From: Ga0077536 sp943370145
Lineage (GTDB): Bacteria; Pseudomonadota; Gammaproteobacteria; Ga0077536
Reading direction: 5' to 3'
Length of the DNA stretch: 64,000 nucleotides
NCBI GenBank assembly: GCA_943370145.1
Contig: CALRPY020000005.1
Location: forward strand, 42,677 to 106,676
The notes beneath the pieces are model-generated. The model ran no database searches. It had not been told where the DNA came from and saw nothing but the letters and a program-made list of their open reading frames with translations. How positions within the stretch are numbered: the stretch's first letter is position 1; every line of letters starts with the position of its first letter. This document shows positions 51,123 to 61,482 of the stretch, one piece after another. A program made the translations under genes and the position numbers.

Positions 51123-52262
51123 ATGCGTTCTCCTCCGTCTGCTTGCCCGGATTCTAGCGCGGCACGGCCCCCGAATGACCGTCCGGGCCGCGGCGGGACG
51201 GCAGTCCTGCGGGCCCTGTCTGTGGCCGCGGTGGCCCTCGTCCTGGCCGGCTGCGCCACGCTCGGCTTCTACGGGCAGGCCGCACGCGGACAGGCCGAGA
51301 TCCTGCTCGGTCGGCGCTCGATTGCGAGCGTGCTGTCGGATCCGGACACCCCGCCGGCCCTGCACGCGAAGCTCGTCCTCGCGCGCGACGCGCGCCAGTT
51401 CGCGGCGACCACGCTCGCGCTGCCGGACAACGCGAGCTACCGCCGCTACACCGATCTCGGCCGCCCATTCGTCGTGTGGAACGTGTTCGCGGCGCCGGCG
51501 CTGTCGCTGGAACCCGTCGCCAGCTGTTTCCCGATCGCCGGCTGCCTCGACTACCGCGGTTATTTCCGGGAGGCCGACGCGCGCCGCCACGCGCTCGAAC
51601 TCGAACGCGCGGACAACGACGTCTACGTGGGTGGCGTCGCCGCCTATTCCACGCTGGGCTGGTTCGCCGACCCGCTGCTGAACACCATGCTGGTGTGGGA
51701 CGACCGCCGTCTCGTGAAGACGCTCTTCCACGAGCTCGCGCACCAGCGCGTCTACGTCGCAGACGACACACCCTTCAACGAGTCCTTCGCGATGGCGGTC
51801 GCAGACCTTGGCTGGGCCCGCTGGCAGGCCGCGAAGGGCAAGAGCGTGGAGGACGACGTCGACGCGCGACGCGAGGCACAGCTGGTGGCGCTGCTGATCG
51901 AGCATCGTGATGCGCTGGATGCCGTCTACCGGCGCACGGACCTCACCGACGCCCGCAAGCTCGAATTGAAGCAGGCCCGGTTCGAGGCGCTGGGCGCGGA
52001 CTACGCAGCGCTGCGCGATCAGTGGCATGGCGACACCAGCTACGACGAGTGGATGAACGTCGACATGAACAACGCGAAGCTCGCGAGCATCGCGACGTAT
52101 CACGAGTTCGTGCCGGGCTTCCTCGCCCTCTTCGAGCTGGCCGGCGAGGATTTCACGCGTTTCTACGCGCGGGTGGAGGCGCTGGGGAAACTCGACGCGA
52201 CGGCGCGGGCGGACTGCCTCGCGGCAGCCGCGGCCGGCCAGGCGGGCTGCCCCGGCCTTTAG
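51123..52262 (+). CDS. Lipoprotein zinc peptidase (predicted aminopeptidase)
   Basis: 379 residues from 51123. The lipobox LVLAGC with the conserved cysteine lies near residue 44, after a long basic N-region, so the true start may lie nearer. HELAHQ is the zinc site (about residues 200-205) with the downstream NESFAMAVADLG carrying a third ligand. The family is annotated as predicted aminopeptidase. The ORF upstream of 51123 starts TTG at 51114 and overlaps the divergent gene. Confidence 0.8.
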   Translation: MRSPPSACPDSSAARPPNDRPGRGGTAVLRALSVAAVALVLAGCATLGFYGQAARGQAEILLGRRSIASVLSDPDTPPALHAKLVLARDARQFAATTLALPDNASYRRYTDLGRPFVVWNVFAAPALSLEPVASCFPIAGCLDYRGYFREADARRHALELERADNDVYVGGVAAYSTLGWFADPLLNTMLVWDDRRLVKTLFHELAHQRVYVADDTPFNESFAMAVADLGWARWQAAKGKSVEDDVDARREAQLVALLIEHRDALDAVYRRTDLTDARKLELKQARFEALGADYAALRDQWHGDTSYDEWMNVDMNNAKLASIATYHEFVPGFLALFELAGEDFTRFYARVEALGKLDATARADCLAAAAAGQAGCPGL

Positions 52263-52305
52263 CCCCGGCCTCGCGCGGACGCTGCGGCGGGCTGCGCGCG
52301 CGGCC

Positions 52306-52578
52306 TCAGGCCGCGTTCAGCACTTCGCGCACGAACTTCAGGTAAATGCTGTGGACCTCGGTCTCCTCCCCACGGCGGACCACGAAGAACGGCGCATGGT
52401 CGACGTTCAGCTCGCGGGCGAGTCGCATGCCTGGACTGTCAGGGTTGTCCACATCGGCGGTCAGCACCTCGTCGATGCGTGCGACATGCCCATCGCGCTC
52501 GAGGCGGCGCTCGATTTCCTCGCACTTGCGGCAGGTGCTGCCGTCCGCATTCCGTTTCTTGACGAAGGTGATGTGCAT
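52306..52578 (-). CDS. Small thioredoxin-like protein
   Basis: 90 residues. An N-terminal MHITFVKKRN strand, CRKC active-site-like pair (about 16-19), a helix, and a PFFVVRRGEETEV strand with the cis-proline position: a thioredoxin or glutaredoxin-like fold with a CxxC. It may reduce disulfides or bind metal. Nothing more specific is visible. It converges with the peptidase gene. Confidence 0.78.
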   Translation of the reverse strand: MHITFVKKRNADGSTCRKCEEIERRLERDGHVARIDEVLTADVDNPDSPGMRLARELNVDHAPFFVVRRGEETEVHSIYLKFVREVLNAA

Positions 52579-52695
52579 GTTCGCTCGACCCTTGGGGTGG
52601 CGAACGCTAACGCAGGCGGCCGGCCCCGGAAAATAACGAATCGCGCTAGCGATATGCCGCCACGCGGGAGGGGCGCGGCGCCAGCCTGACGCGCG

Positions 52696-52749
52696 CCCTC
52701 ACCCGCCCGCAGTCGCGGGCGACCTCTTCCACGTGCGGGAGAGGTGAAG
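52696..52749. repeat. CCCTCACCCGCC...GGGAGAGGTGAAG repeat
   Basis: Second copy of the family at 11703-11757, with GCCCGCAGTCGCGGGC as its inner hairpin and TGCGGGAGAGGTGAAG at the end. It lies downstream of the cysB gene stop. Confidence 0.7.
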
Positions 52750-52766
52750 GGGTTTCCAACGCGCCT

Positions 52767-53741
52767 TCACAGCGTCGGCAGGTCGATGCCGCGCATCAGT
52801 TCGTCGACCGCTTCCTTGTCGCCCGCGGCGCCGGCCTTCTCCACCAGCTCGCGCGTGAGGTGGGGCGCGAACAGCGTGATGAAGTCATACATGAAGCCGC
52901 GCAGCATCGTGTTCCGGCTGAAGCCGATCTTGGTGATGCTCGGCGCGAACAGGTGGCTCGCGTCGAGCGCGACGAGGTCGGTGTCCTGCGTCGGTTCATA
53001 GGCCAGCGACGCTACAATGCCGATGCCCATGCCGAGGCGGACATAGGTCTTGATGACATCCGCATCGGTCGCGGTGAACACGACTTTCGGCACCAACCCC
53101 TCGGCGCGGAAAGCCTCGTCGAGCTGCGAACGGCCGGTGAAGCCGAACACGTAGGTGACGAGCGGGAACTCGGACACGGCCTTCAGCGTGAGCTTCTTCA
53201 GCTTGGTCAGCGGATGTTCCGGCGGCACGATGATGCTGCGGTTCCAGCGGTAGCACGGCAGCATCACGAGGTTGTCGAAGAGTTCCAGCGCCTCGGTGGC
53301 GATGGCGAAATCGACGTTGTGCTTCGACGCGAGCTCCGCGATCTGCATCGGCGAGCCCTGGTGCATGTGCAGCGACACTTCAGGGTACTTCGCGGAGAAC
53401 GCCTTGATCACCGGCGGCAGCACGTAGCGGGCCTGCGTGTGGGTGGTGGCGATCGAGAGGCTGCCGCGACGGTGATCGCTGTGCTCTTTCGCGATGCGCT
53501 TGATGTTGTCGGTCTCGGCGAGAATCCTGCCGGCCAGCGCGATGATCGCCTCGCCCGCCGGTGTCACGGCGGTGAGCTGCTTGCCGGTGCGCAGGAAGAT
53601 CTGCACGCCGAGTTCGTCCTCGAGCATGCGGATCTGCTTGCTGACGCCGGGTTGGGAGGTATAGAGCCACTCGGCGGTCGCCGACACGTTCAGATCGTGG
53701 CGCGCGACTTCCCAGATGTAGCGAAGTTGCTGGAGTTTCAT
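52767..53741 (-). CDS. cysB: LysR-type regulator CysB
   Basis: 324 residues. The winged helix start MKLQQLRYIWEVARHDLNVS and TSQPGVSKQIRMLEDELG are characteristic of CysB, and the effector domain has SIATTHTQARYVLP. CysB activates sulfate uptake and cysteine synthesis genes with N-acetylserine as inducer. Sulfur genes are not next to it here. Single gene, flanked by repeats. Confidence 0.93.
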   Translation of the reverse strand: MKLQQLRYIWEVARHDLNVSATAEWLYTSQPGVSKQIRMLEDELGVQIFLRTGKQLTAVTPAGEAIIALAGRILAETDNIKRIAKEHSDHRRGSLSIATTHTQARYVLPPVIKAFSAKYPEVSLHMHQGSPMQIAELASKHNVDFAIATEALELFDNLVMLPCYRWNRSIIVPPEHPLTKLKKLTLKAVSEFPLVTYVFGFTGRSQLDEAFRAEGLVPKVVFTATDADVIKTYVRLGMGIGIVASLAYEPTQDTDLVALDASHLFAPSITKIGFSRNTMLRGFMYDFITLFAPHLTRELVEKAGAAGDKEAVDELMRGIDLPTL

Positions 53742-53839
53742 GCGGGGTGGCCGTGTCTGGATACGCGAATTGTAGCTGGGCTGCCGCTGCGCGGGACGCC
53801 GGCGATTGGCGTCGAGCTGAGGCCGTGCTGTCGGACACG

Positions 53840-53970
53840 CCCCTCACCCGCCGGCTTCGCCGTCGACCTCTCCCGCAAGCGGTAGAGGTGGACAGCATGC
53901 GTGAGCGGCGGATCTTCGCCTCTTCCGCCCCGGGAGAGGCCGCGCGGAACGCGGGTGAGGGTCGCCCGGG
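53840..53970. repeat. CCTCACCCGCCGGC repeats, direct and inverted
   Basis: A copy at 53840-53891 (CCCCTCACCCGCCGGC to GGTAGAGGTG) and an inverted partner near 53920-53970 that ends GCGGGTGAGGG. Same family as 11703-11757; together they form a long stem between cysB and meaB. Confidence 0.65.
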
Positions 53971-53989
53971 GGGCACGGGGCCTGGCGGA

Positions 53990-54877
53990 CTACGGGCTGA
54001 GCTTGCCTACCGTGGTCGCGTACAGCGCCGGCAACGGCAGTTCGCACTCGGCGTCGGTCAGGCCGGCCAGCGCGCCGTCGAGCTGGCGAAGAATCAGGTC
54101 CTGCACGCGGTAGCGGGCGCGGGCGCGGGCCGTGTCGTGCGGGTCGCGATGCCCGGCGCACCACCGCGCGTGGGCGTCGATGGCGTCTTCCAGGGCGTCG
54201 AGCCCGGCGCCACTTTCGACCGACACGCCGAGCACCGGCACCGCCCAGCCCACGGCGCGCTGCGCGCCGAAGCGTACGGTGGACGCGAGGTTCGCGCGCA
54301 TGCGCTCGGCGCCGGGCATGTCGCTCTTCGAGATGACGATGATGTCGGCGACCTCGAGGATGCCGGCCTTCAGCGCCTGGATCGCGTCGCCGGTCTCCGG
54401 CTGCATCAGCAGCACGACCGTGTCGACGAGCGCCTTCACGGCGTGTTCCGCCTGGCCCACGCCCACCGTCTCCAGCACGACCTCATCGAAGCCGCGGGCC
54501 TCGAGCGTGGTCAGGATATCCGCGACGTTGTTGCACATGCCGTCGGCGGAATCGCGGCTCGACACCGAGCGCATGAACACGCGCTCGTGGTCCGACGCGC
54601 GGTCCATGCGGATGCGGTCACCGAGGATTGCACCCTTGCTGTAGGGACTGGCGGGGTCGATCGCGAGCACCGCGACGCTGGCGCCACGCGCCGCGCGTCG
54701 CGCGACCAGCGCACCGACCAGCGTGCTCTTGCCGACGCCCGGCGGCCCGGTGAAGCCGATGCGCCGCGCCGGCTTGTCCCCCGCCACGGCCTGGGTGGCG
54801 AGCATCTCGCCGACACCGGCGCTCGCGAGGCGCGAGATCTCCCGCGCCAGCGCCCGGCGCTGGTCCGCGGTGAGCAT
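53990..54877 (-). CDS. meaB: Methylmalonyl-CoA mutase-associated GTPase MeaB
   Basis: 295 residues from the ATG at 54877 (a GTG at 54901 is possible but overlaps the previous stop by 20 bases). GTP-binding motifs: Walker A GPPGVGKS, then DPASPYSKGAILGDRIRM (switch), ETVGVGQAE, and SKSD. MeaB loads cobalamin into and protects B12-dependent acyl-CoA mutases. Last gene of the mutase operon. Confidence 0.93.
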   Translation of the reverse strand: MLTADQRRALAREISRLASAGVGEMLATQAVAGDKPARRIGFTGPPGVGKSTLVGALVARRAARGASVAVLAIDPASPYSKGAILGDRIRMDRASDHERVFMRSVSSRDSADGMCNNVADILTTLEARGFDEVVLETVGVGQAEHAVKALVDTVVLLMQPETGDAIQALKAGILEVADIIVISKSDMPGAERMRANLASTVRFGAQRAVGWAVPVLGVSVESGAGLDALEDAIDAHARWCAGHRDPHDTARARARYRVQDLILRQLDGALAGLTDAECELPLPALYATTVGKLSP

Positions 54878-54881
54878 GGGA

Positions 54882-55283
54882 TCAGCCGGCGTCGAGGACA
54901 CGGGCCAGTTCGGCGATCACGTCCTCGATGCGCTGGCTCGAGTTGAAGATGCCCGCCGCACCGGCCTCGGTCAGTGCGGGATTGTCCTCGTGCGGAATCG
55001 TGCCGCCGACGAACAGCTTGATATTGCCCGCTTGCGCCTCCTTGAGGCAGCGCGAGGTTTCGCGCACCAGCTCAACGTGGCTGCCGGAGAGGATCGACAG
55101 GCCCACCGCGTCCACGTCCTCCTCGACCGCGACGCGGGCGATGTAGTCGGGCGATTTGCGCAGGCCCGTGTAGATGACTTCGGCGCCCGCGTCGCGGAGC
55201 GCCAGCGCGATGACCTTGGCGCCGACGTCGTGGCCATCGAGGCCGGGTTTTGCAATCAGAATTCGTTTGCCGGCGAGACTCAT
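54882..55283 (-). CDS. Cobalamin-binding subunit of an acyl-CoA mutase
   Basis: 133 residues. The base-off cobalamin motif GLDGHDVGAKV (residues 14-24, DxHxxG), SILSGSH, and GGTIPHEDNP mark a stand-alone B12-binding domain, like the small subunit of two-part mutases. It complements the large subunit at 55309-56925, which lacks this domain. The stop is five bases ahead of the meaB start. Confidence 0.92.
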   Translation of the reverse strand: MSLAGKRILIAKPGLDGHDVGAKVIALALRDAGAEVIYTGLRKSPDYIARVAVEEDVDAVGLSILSGSHVELVRETSRCLKEAQAGNIKLFVGGTIPHEDNPALTEAGAAGIFNSSQRIEDVIAELARVLDAG

Positions 55284-55308
55284 CTCATACCTCTTTCAAG
55301 CGGACGGC

Positions 55309-56921
<1,613 letters not shown>

Positions 56922-56925
<4 letters not shown>

Positions 56926-57707
56926 CTGGCTGCTCCGGCGATACGTGCGAGTACCTGTTCGGCTGCGTCCCAGTGATCCTGGTGCAGCCAGGTGGCTATC
57001 AGCGATTCGGTTTCGAGCGCGCGCAGCGTGGCGCGATCGGGGTTGTTGCGCGCTGCGGCGACCAGCGCCTTGAACGCGCGCATCACCTGCGGCTTGCGCG
57101 CCGCGATGGGCGCGAGGAACTTCGCCGTGTAGTCGGCGAAGGAGAGATCCTGGCCGGCCACGGCGTCGGCGAGGCCGAGCGCCAGCGCGGCCGGACCGTC
57201 GAGCATCTCGGCGGTGGACAGCAGGCGCAGCGCGCGCGAGCCACCGACGAGGCGCACGAGATCCGCACCGCCGCCCCACGCGGGGGATATGCACAGCGTG
57301 CCCTGCACGAAGGCCATGCGGCTGTGGCTCGCGAAGACCCGCATGTCGCAGGCCACCGCAAGCTCCGCGCCGCCACCGAGGGCATCGCCGTTCAGCAGTG
57401 CGATGACCGGCACCGGGAAATCGCGGATGGCGTCCAGCGCGGCGCTCGCGCCCCTGGTCATGTCCGCCACGGCGTCGCGGCTGCGCAGGCCGTCGAACTC
57501 CTTGAGGTCGCCGCCCGCGGCGAAGCAGCGCTCGCCGGCCCCCATGATCGTCGCGGCCACCAGGGACTCGTCATTCGCATGCGCCTTGAACACGGCGCCG
57601 ATTTCGTCGAGCACGGCCTTCGACAGGGCGTTGCGCTTTTCCGGGCGGTTGATCAACACGCGCAACAGGCCAGCGTCGACGGTGACCTGCAGGAATTCTG
57701 GTTTCAT
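56922..57707 (-). CDS. Crotonase-family protein of the mutase operon
   Basis: 261 residues. The oxyanion segments CFAAGGDLKEF (about 61-71) and GDALGGGAELAVACD (about 107-121) are present. Glu115 matches one catalytic glutamate, but the second (Glu164 in rat crotonase) is replaced by Thr137 (FVQGTLCISP), so ordinary hydratase chemistry is doubtful. In E. coli the sbm-argK-scpB cluster pairs a mutase with a crotonase-family decarboxylase; a similar decarboxylase or lyase role is an inference. It is first in the operon, preceded by a terminator. Confidence 0.83.
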
Positions 57708-57822
57708 CGGGAACGTCCGGGTGGAATTCTGGAACGGCCCGTATTGTTGTGGTTTTGGGGGGCTTCGCGCAAACCGGATGCCTACGCCGAAGAGGGGATG
57801 CAGGGACGGCCTTGCGGCCCTC

Positions 57823-57856
57823 AAAAAGAAACCGGCTGGACGAGGGTCCAGCCGGT
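57823..57856 (-). terminator. Rho-independent terminator
   Basis: On the minus strand, ACCGGCTGGAC-CCTC-GTCCAGCCGGT is an 11-base perfect stem with a 4-base loop, followed by TTCTTTTT. It ends the transcript of the small gene at 57902-58126 and separates it from the mutase operon. Confidence 0.9.
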
Positions 57857-57901
57857 GCTGGGCATTGCAATTTGTGGTGTTGTCGTTTTCGTTGGGGACT
57901 C

Positions 57902-58126
57902 TTATGCGTGAACCTGTTTGTAGCCCTTGATCATCACTGCCATCTGGTCTTTCAGATGCAGCTTTTCCTTTTTGAGGGTTTCAAGGTCGAACGGGTCCAG
58001 CGTCACTTCCTTTGCGTGGATGTCGTGGACTTTCGACTTCAACGCGCTGTACTTGTCGTAGAGCCGGCGAAACTTTGCACTGTCCACCAGCAATGCGTCA
58101 ACCGCCTCCTGGTCGAATTCGAACAT
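57902..58126 (-). CDS. Small DUF465/YdcH-type protein
   Basis: 74 residues, starting MFEFDQEAVDALL with GGGGCTCC ahead. A helical coiled-coil protein with LYDKYSALKSKVHDIH and LETLKKEKLHLKDQMAVMIKGYK, the well-known short protein of the DUF465 group (SlyX/YdcH-like). Function unknown. Single transcription unit with its own terminator. Confidence 0.82.
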   Translation of the reverse strand: MFEFDQEAVDALLVDSAKFRRLYDKYSALKSKVHDIHAKEVTLDPFDLETLKKEKLHLKDQMAVMIKGYKQVHA

Positions 58127-58202
58127 TGGAGCCCCTTTCGTTGGTTTGACGACGTTCCCGGTCAAAACTAGCCCAGGGGCGCGGCAGCGGCAAGGCGCCG
58201 AG

Positions 58203-58227
58203 ACAGCTTGCGACAATCTCAAGCTGT
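58203..58227. promoter_or_regulatory. Dyad in the promoter region of the DUF465 gene
   Basis: ACAGCTTG (58203-58210) and CAAGCTGT (58220-58227) form perfect 8-base arms around CGACAATCT. It lies about 80 bases ahead of the small gene start, next to a TTTTAAAA tract, so it could be an operator or promoter element. Confidence 0.3.
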
Positions 58228-58424
58228 TGTTTTAAAAGGCCAAGAAGTGACGTATTCCCGCCACAGGCGCCTGACTTCGACGCTAATGCGCTGATCGGCA
58301 ACGGGATGGAAAGTGGCGCGCAGCCGCGACCACCCCCGCGGGGACTACGGCCCGGTGCCCCTGCTCCGGTCGCCGCGTGGGCGGCTTCCTACCTCGAATG
58401 GGGGGCAGCGACAGGCGGCAGTGC

Positions 58425-59372
58425 CTACCTGAAGCCGTCCGTCGCCGCGACGAGGGCCGCGGCGGTGCCGGGTTCGAAGGCGGCATGTCCGGCGTCCGGC
58501 ACGACGACGAACTGCGCCTCCGGCCAGCGCCGGTGGAGCTGCCACGCCGTGTCCATCGGGCAGACGACGTCATAGCGGCCCTGGACGATCACGCCCGGGA
58601 TGTGCCGGATGAGGTGGGCGTCGTCGAGCAGTTGGGTGTCGCTGCGGAAGAAGCCGCGGTTGACGAAATAGTGGGACTCGATGCGTGCGAAGGCGAGCGC
58701 GAACTCGTCGGCATCGAAGGTCTGCACCTGTTGCTCGTTGATGAACAGGTTGCTGGTGCTGCCCTCCCACACGCTCCAGGCCTTGGCGGCGGCGAGTCGT
58801 ACGGCGGGGTCTTCACTGGTGAGTCGCCGGTGGTAGGCGGCAATCATGTCGCCACGCTCGGCCTCGGGAATGACTTCCACGTAGCGCTCCCAGGCATCCG
58901 GGAACAGCGCGCTCGCGCCGTGCTGGTAGAACCACTCCAGCTCCTGGCGCCGCAGCGTGAAAATGCCGCGCAGGACGAGTTCGGTGACGCGCGACGGGTG
59001 CGCCTGCGCGTAGGCCAGCGCGAGCGTCGAGCCCCAGGACCCACCGAACAGCTGCCAGCGCTCGATACCGAGGTGCGAGCGCAGGCGCTCCATGTCGCCG
59101 ACCAGCGCCCAGGTCGTGTTGTCCTCGAGGCAGGCGTGAGGCGTCGACCTGCCGCAGCCACGCTGATCGAACAGCACGATGCGGTAGGCGGACGGATCGA
59201 AGAAACAGCGCATGCGCGGGTTGGTGCCGCCCCCGGGCCCCCCATGGATGAACAGTACCGGCTTGCCGCGCGGATTGCCGCTCTGCTCGTAATACACGCG
59301 GTGCAGGGATGAGACTTCGAGGAAGCCGGTGTCGAAGGGTTCGAGCGGCGGATACAGCGTTGGGGTCGTCAT
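58425..59372 (-). CDS. pip: Prolyl aminopeptidase (alpha/beta hydrolase)
   Basis: 315 residues. HGGPGGG (43-49) builds the oxyanion hole; the nucleophile Ser112 is in GGSWGS; acid and histidine lie in the C-terminal third (GRYDVVCP and AGHAAF). DQRGCGRS is the typical family text. It releases N-terminal proline from peptides in the cytoplasm. Divergent from the pterin-like gene at 59472. Confidence 0.92.
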   Translation of the reverse strand: MTTPTLYPPLEPFDTGFLEVSSLHRVYYEQSGNPRGKPVLFIHGGPGGGTNPRMRCFFDPSAYRIVLFDQRGCGRSTPHACLEDNTTWALVGDMERLRSHLGIERWQLFGGSWGSTLALAYAQAHPSRVTELVLRGIFTLRRQELEWFYQHGASALFPDAWERYVEVIPEAERGDMIAAYHRRLTSEDPAVRLAAAKAWSVWEGSTSNLFINEQQVQTFDADEFALAFARIESHYFVNRGFFRSDTQLLDDAHLIRHIPGVIVQGRYDVVCPMDTAWQLHRRWPEAQFVVVPDAGHAAFEPGTAAALVAATDGFR

Positions 59373-59471
59373 GTTCGGGTGTTTTCCACGGCGTGCTCGG
59401 CTGGTTGGTCAGGTTAATTCAACGTACCATTCGGCGCCAACGCGCGCCGCGCGCCCGTGCGAATCGCCCCC

Positions 59472-60908
59472 ATGACGACAGCCAGTGCCAGCCGCGAACG
59501 CCTCCTCTTCCTGACCGGCAGGCTCGCGGAGAAAAGCCTCGCGCGGGTGCTGGCCGAACTCTCGCCGCGCAGCTTCGACTACGAGGTGCGCCCACTGGGC
59601 ATCACGGTCGCAGCCCTCATGACCACCGACTTCATCAAGCGGCGGCTGCGCGACGTGACGGGCTTCGATCGCGTGGTGCTGCCGGGCCGCTGCCGCGGCG
59701 ATCTCGCGGCGCTCACCGCCGCCTTCGGCCTGCCCTTCGAACGCGGCCCGGAGGAACTGAAGGATCTGCCGCAGTACTTCGGCCTGGCGCGCGCGCGACG
59801 CGATCTCGACCGCCACGATCTCCTGATCTTCGCCGAGATCGTCGACGCGCCGCAGTCGACCGTCGACGCGGTGCTCGCCCGCGCCGAGGCCTATCGCCGC
59901 GACGGCGCGGACGTGATCGATGTCGGCTGCCTGCCCGACACGCCTTTTCCGGCGCTCGCCGACACGGTGCGCGCGCTGAAGGACGCCGGCTTCAGGGTCA
60001 GCGTAGACTCGCTGCAGGAAGCCGAGCTGCTGGCCGGCGCGCGCGCCGGCGCCGACTACCTCTTCAGCCTGACCGAGGACACGCTCTGGATCGCGGATGA
60101 AGCGCCGGTGACGCCGGTGCTCATCGGGCGCGATCCGCGCGATCTCGACTCGCTGGGCCGCGCCATCGAGCGCTACGCCGCGAGCGGGCGCCCCTACTTC
60201 GCGGATCCGATCCTTGACCCCATCCACCACGGATTCACCGACTCGGTCCTGCGCTATCGCGAGCTGCGCCAGCGCTATCCCGACGCGCCGATCATGATGG
60301 GCATCGGCAATCTCACCGAGCTCACGCACGCCGACACCCTCGGCGTGAACACGCTACTGCTCGGCATTGCATCCGAATTGAACGTCGCCGCGGTGCTGAC
60401 GACCGAGGTCAGCGGCCACTGTCGCAGCGTCGTGCGCGAAATCGCCCACGCCCGGCGCGTGATGTACGCGGCGCGCGAGGACAACATGCCACCGCGGCAC
60501 ATCGACGAGGGCCTGCTCGCGCTGCACGAACGCAAGCCGTTTCCCTACACGCCGGCGGAGATCGCGGCGTTTGCGCGCGACATCAAGGACTCGAACTTCC
60601 GCATCCAGATCTCGCGCGAAGGCATACACATTTACAACCGCGACGGGCTGCGCACCGCGGTGGACCCCTACGATCTGTTTCCCCTGCTCGACGTCGATGA
60701 CGACGCGCCGCACGCGTTCTACCTGGGTCTCGAGCTCGCCCGCGCGCAGATCGCCTGGCAGCTCGGCAAGCGTTACAACCAGGACGAGGAGCTCGGCTGG
60801 GGTTGCGTGCGCCAGCCGCCAGCGGAGGACAGGCTGCACTTCAGCGCGGAGCGCTCCACGCTCGAGGCGCGCAAGGCGCGCACGAGGAAGAAGCCCCGGC
60901 CCCGGTAG
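59472..60908 (+). CDS. Dihydropteroate-synthase-like protein (DUF6513 type)
   Basis: 478 residues from the ATG at 59472 (a GTG at 59457 is possible). The middle has a TIM-barrel pterin-binding text: DVIDVGCLPDTPFPALADTV (about 150-170), VSVDSLQEAELL, PILDPIHHGF, MMGIGNLTEL. Resembles proteins linked with methanopterin-like cofactor or folate pathways in methylotrophs (family knowledge; I am not certain). No folate gene adjoins it. Substrate unknown. Confidence 0.75.
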   Translation: MTTASASRERLLFLTGRLAEKSLARVLAELSPRSFDYEVRPLGITVAALMTTDFIKRRLRDVTGFDRVVLPGRCRGDLAALTAAFGLPFERGPEELKDLPQYFGLARARRDLDRHDLLIFAEIVDAPQSTVDAVLARAEAYRRDGADVIDVGCLPDTPFPALADTVRALKDAGFRVSVDSLQEAELLAGARAGADYLFSLTEDTLWIADEAPVTPVLIGRDPRDLDSLGRAIERYAASGRPYFADPILDPIHHGFTDSVLRYRELRQRYPDAPIMMGIGNLTELTHADTLGVNTLLLGIASELNVAAVLTTEVSGHCRSVVREIAHARRVMYAAREDNMPPRHIDEGLLALHERKPFPYTPAEIAAFARDIKDSNFRIQISREGIHIYNRDGLRTAVDPYDLFPLLDVDDDAPHAFYLGLELARAQIAWQLGKRYNQDEELGWGCVRQPPAEDRLHFSAERSTLEARKARTRKKPRPR

Positions 60909-61020
60909 TGCCATCGAGCGGGATGTGGGACTCGGACTCGGATGAACGCCGGCTCAGGCGCAGCGCCGAGGCCGCAGGATGCCGAGCGACGCCGGCCCAC
61001 CCGGCGCACAGCGCGACGCC

Positions 61021-61482
61021 TCATGCCGATGGCGGAAGCGGCAACAGTTCGAGGATGTCGTAGCCGGCGTCGGTCATGCCGAGACGCTCGTAGGTGGCCC
61101 TGGCAACCCGGTTCTCCCGCTCCACGTAGAGGCGGATGCCGATCACGTCGCCCTGCGCCCGCGCCTGCTCGAGCAGGTCGCGGTACAGCGCCGACCAGAC
61201 CCCGCTGCGCCGCGCGGCGGCCGGTACGTACACGCTACCGATCCACCACAGCCAACCCGCCCGCCAGTCGCTCCATTCGAAAGTCACGAGGCACTGGCCG
61301 ACAACCGCCCCATCACGTTCCGCGACCGTGTAGAAGCCGCGAGCCGGGTCCTCGAGCACCGCGCGGCAGCCGCGCGTGAGGGCGTCACGGTCGAGTACCT
61401 TGTGCTCCGTTTCCAGCGCCAGGCGGGCGTTGAAATCGACCAGCGTCGGCAGGTCTGCGAGCGTCGCGGGCCTCGACTTCAT
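61021..61482 (-). CDS. GNAT-family acetyltransferase
   Basis: 153 residues, starting MKSRPATLADLP, with ATGA overlap to the O-antigen-ligase gene's stop. GNAT signs: VVGQCLVTFEW, SVYVPAAARRSGVWSAL for acetyl-CoA binding (motif A), and YERLGMTDAGY. The acceptor is unknown. It may belong to the same operon as the ligase-like gene upstream. Confidence 0.85.
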   Translation of the reverse strand: MKSRPATLADLPTLVDFNARLALETEHKVLDRDALTRGCRAVLEDPARGFYTVAERDGAVVGQCLVTFEWSDWRAGWLWWIGSVYVPAAARRSGVWSALYRDLLEQARAQGDVIGIRLYVERENRVARATYERLGMTDAGYDILELLPLPPSA